From positions 1,967,001 through 2,031,000 of the forward strand of contig NZ_CP139141.1 in NCBI RefSeq assembly GCF_034059295.1: 64,000 nucleotides of DNA, in the 5' to 3' direction. Under the pieces are notes generated by a model. That model had not been told where the DNA came from. It searched no databases and saw only the letters and a list, made by a program, of their open reading frames with translations. This DNA comes from Pseudomonas sp. HR96 (GTDB lineage: Bacteria; Pseudomonadota; Gammaproteobacteria; Pseudomonadales; Pseudomonadaceae). Shown in pieces: positions 63,555 through 64,000 of the stretch. Positions within the stretch are counted from its first letter, which is position 1. Every line of letters starts with the position of its first letter. Both the position numbers and the translations under genes were made by a program.

Positions 63555-64000
63555 TCCATGAGCACACTATCTCCACGCCGCAACGCCATTCTTGCCTTCA
63601 TCCGTGAGCGCATCACCGAACAGGGCCAGCCGCCGAGCCTCGCCGAAATCGCCGAGGCGTTCGAGTTCGCCTCACGCAGCGTGGCGCGCAAGCACATCGT
63701 CGCGCTGGCCGAAGCCGGTTTGATCGAGGTGCGGCCCAACCAGGCCCGCGGCATTCGCCTGCGCGAGGCCCAGCCGCGCCCCGAGCTCTTGCATCTCCCC
63801 TTGCTGGGCAAGGTCGCTGCCGGGGTGCCGATCGATCCCGACGTCGGCGTCCACGACCAACTGCTGTTCGACCCTCGGCTGTTCGCCCGGGTGCCGGACT
63901 TCCTGCTGCAGGTGGCCGGCGACTCGATGATCGACGACGGCATCCTCGACGGCGACCTGGTTGGCGTAACCCGCCAACTCGAAGCGCGCAACGGCCAGAT
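63549..64000 (+). CDS. lexA2: LexA2 repressor, 3'-truncated by window edge
   Basis: 150 codons visible. N-terminal winged helix (RRNAILAFIRERITEQGQPP, then SLAEIAEAFEFASRSVARKH), then the self-cleavage region with the Ala-Gly bond in GKVAAGVPIDPD, and the catalytic Ser in VAGDSMIDDGIL; the catalytic Lys lies beyond the window. ATGs at 63549 (MYSMSTL) and 63558 are both possible. In P. putida lexA2 leads an operon with imuA, imuB and dnaE2 for damage-induced mutagenesis; those genes would be to the right of this window. Confidence 0.88.
   Translation, partial: MYSMSTLSPRRNAILAFIRERITEQGQPPSLAEIAEAFEFASRSVARKHIVALAEAGLIEVRPNQARGIRLREAQPRPELLHLPLLGKVAAGVPIDPDVGVHDQLLFDPRLFARVPDFLLQVAGDSMIDDGILDGDLVGVTRQLEARNGQ

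Overview
The window is about 64 kb of high-GC chromosome from a Pseudomonas, most likely of the P. putida group. This rests on gene content I recognise, not on a database search: a piperideine-2-carboxylate reductase (dpkA), a fadB2x-fadAx-acyl-CoA dehydrogenase-fadB1x style beta-oxidation operon, a LexA2 gene at the right edge, DUF6543-type giant toxins, and many intergenic REP-type palindromes. I see no rRNA, tRNA, insertion sequence, integrase or CRISPR array. Almost every gene looks intact; only the first and last are cut by the window edges.

Layout. 1-20.3 kb: a giant DUF6543-type toxin cut at its 5' end, a LysR regulator divergent from an acyl-CoA dehydrogenase, a phosphate-binding/OmpA fusion protein, xthA, a GNAT acetyltransferase, the tamAB outer-membrane transport pair, a Mor-like phage-type activator, a poly-glycine lipoprotein, a small membrane protein, and a second giant toxin that ends in an M35-like (aspzincin) metalloprotease domain. 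20.4-25.4 kb: dpkA, small stress and envelope proteins, and a three-gene operon (SRPBCC protein, exported alpha/beta hydrolase, D-2-hydroxyacid dehydrogenase). 25.4-30.5 kb: an AraC regulator followed by a beta-oxidation operon. 30.5-33.3 kb: a second methionine aminopeptidase, a KGG stress protein, an orphan ClpP-like protein and a membrane SRPBCC protein.

33.3-43.2 kb holds two adjacent catabolic modules. One has a LysR regulator divergent from an MFS transporter and a glucarate-dehydratase-like enolase, with an amino-acid-type periplasmic binding protein beyond. The other has an AraC regulator divergent from an MFS transporter, a fumarylpyruvate-hydrolase-like FAH protein, an SDR dehydrogenase and a 2-hydroxyacid dehydrogenase. 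Together they look like a route that takes up a hydroxylated or sugar acid, dehydrates and oxidises it, cleaves the diketo acid and reduces the product; the substrate is unknown. A-rich Hfq/Crc-like motifs lie just before the ribosome binding sites of both transporters and of the thiolase, which suggests catabolite repression.

43.3-53.5 kb: hypothetical secreted and membrane proteins, an AT-rich intergenic region with a good AlgU (sigma-22) promoter in front of a small protein that contains a duplicated FQDPSASGP motif, poxB, a pirin, a hybrid histidine kinase with an SRPBCC partner, and a two-component system with an unusual third gene, a DNA-binding protein with a degenerate receiver. 53.7-59.1 kb: a GAF/degenerate GGDEF/EAL protein and a chemoreceptor, separated by about 1.9 kb of composite palindromic repeats with a 394-bp unit present four times and then partially. 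59.2-63.5 kb: a CusRS/HprSR-like two-component system divergent from an operon for a periplasmic protein, a b-type cytochrome and a Tat-exported MsrP-like molybdoenzyme, with a cop-box-like site between them. The window ends in lexA2, whose start codon lies inside a LexA2-type palindrome.
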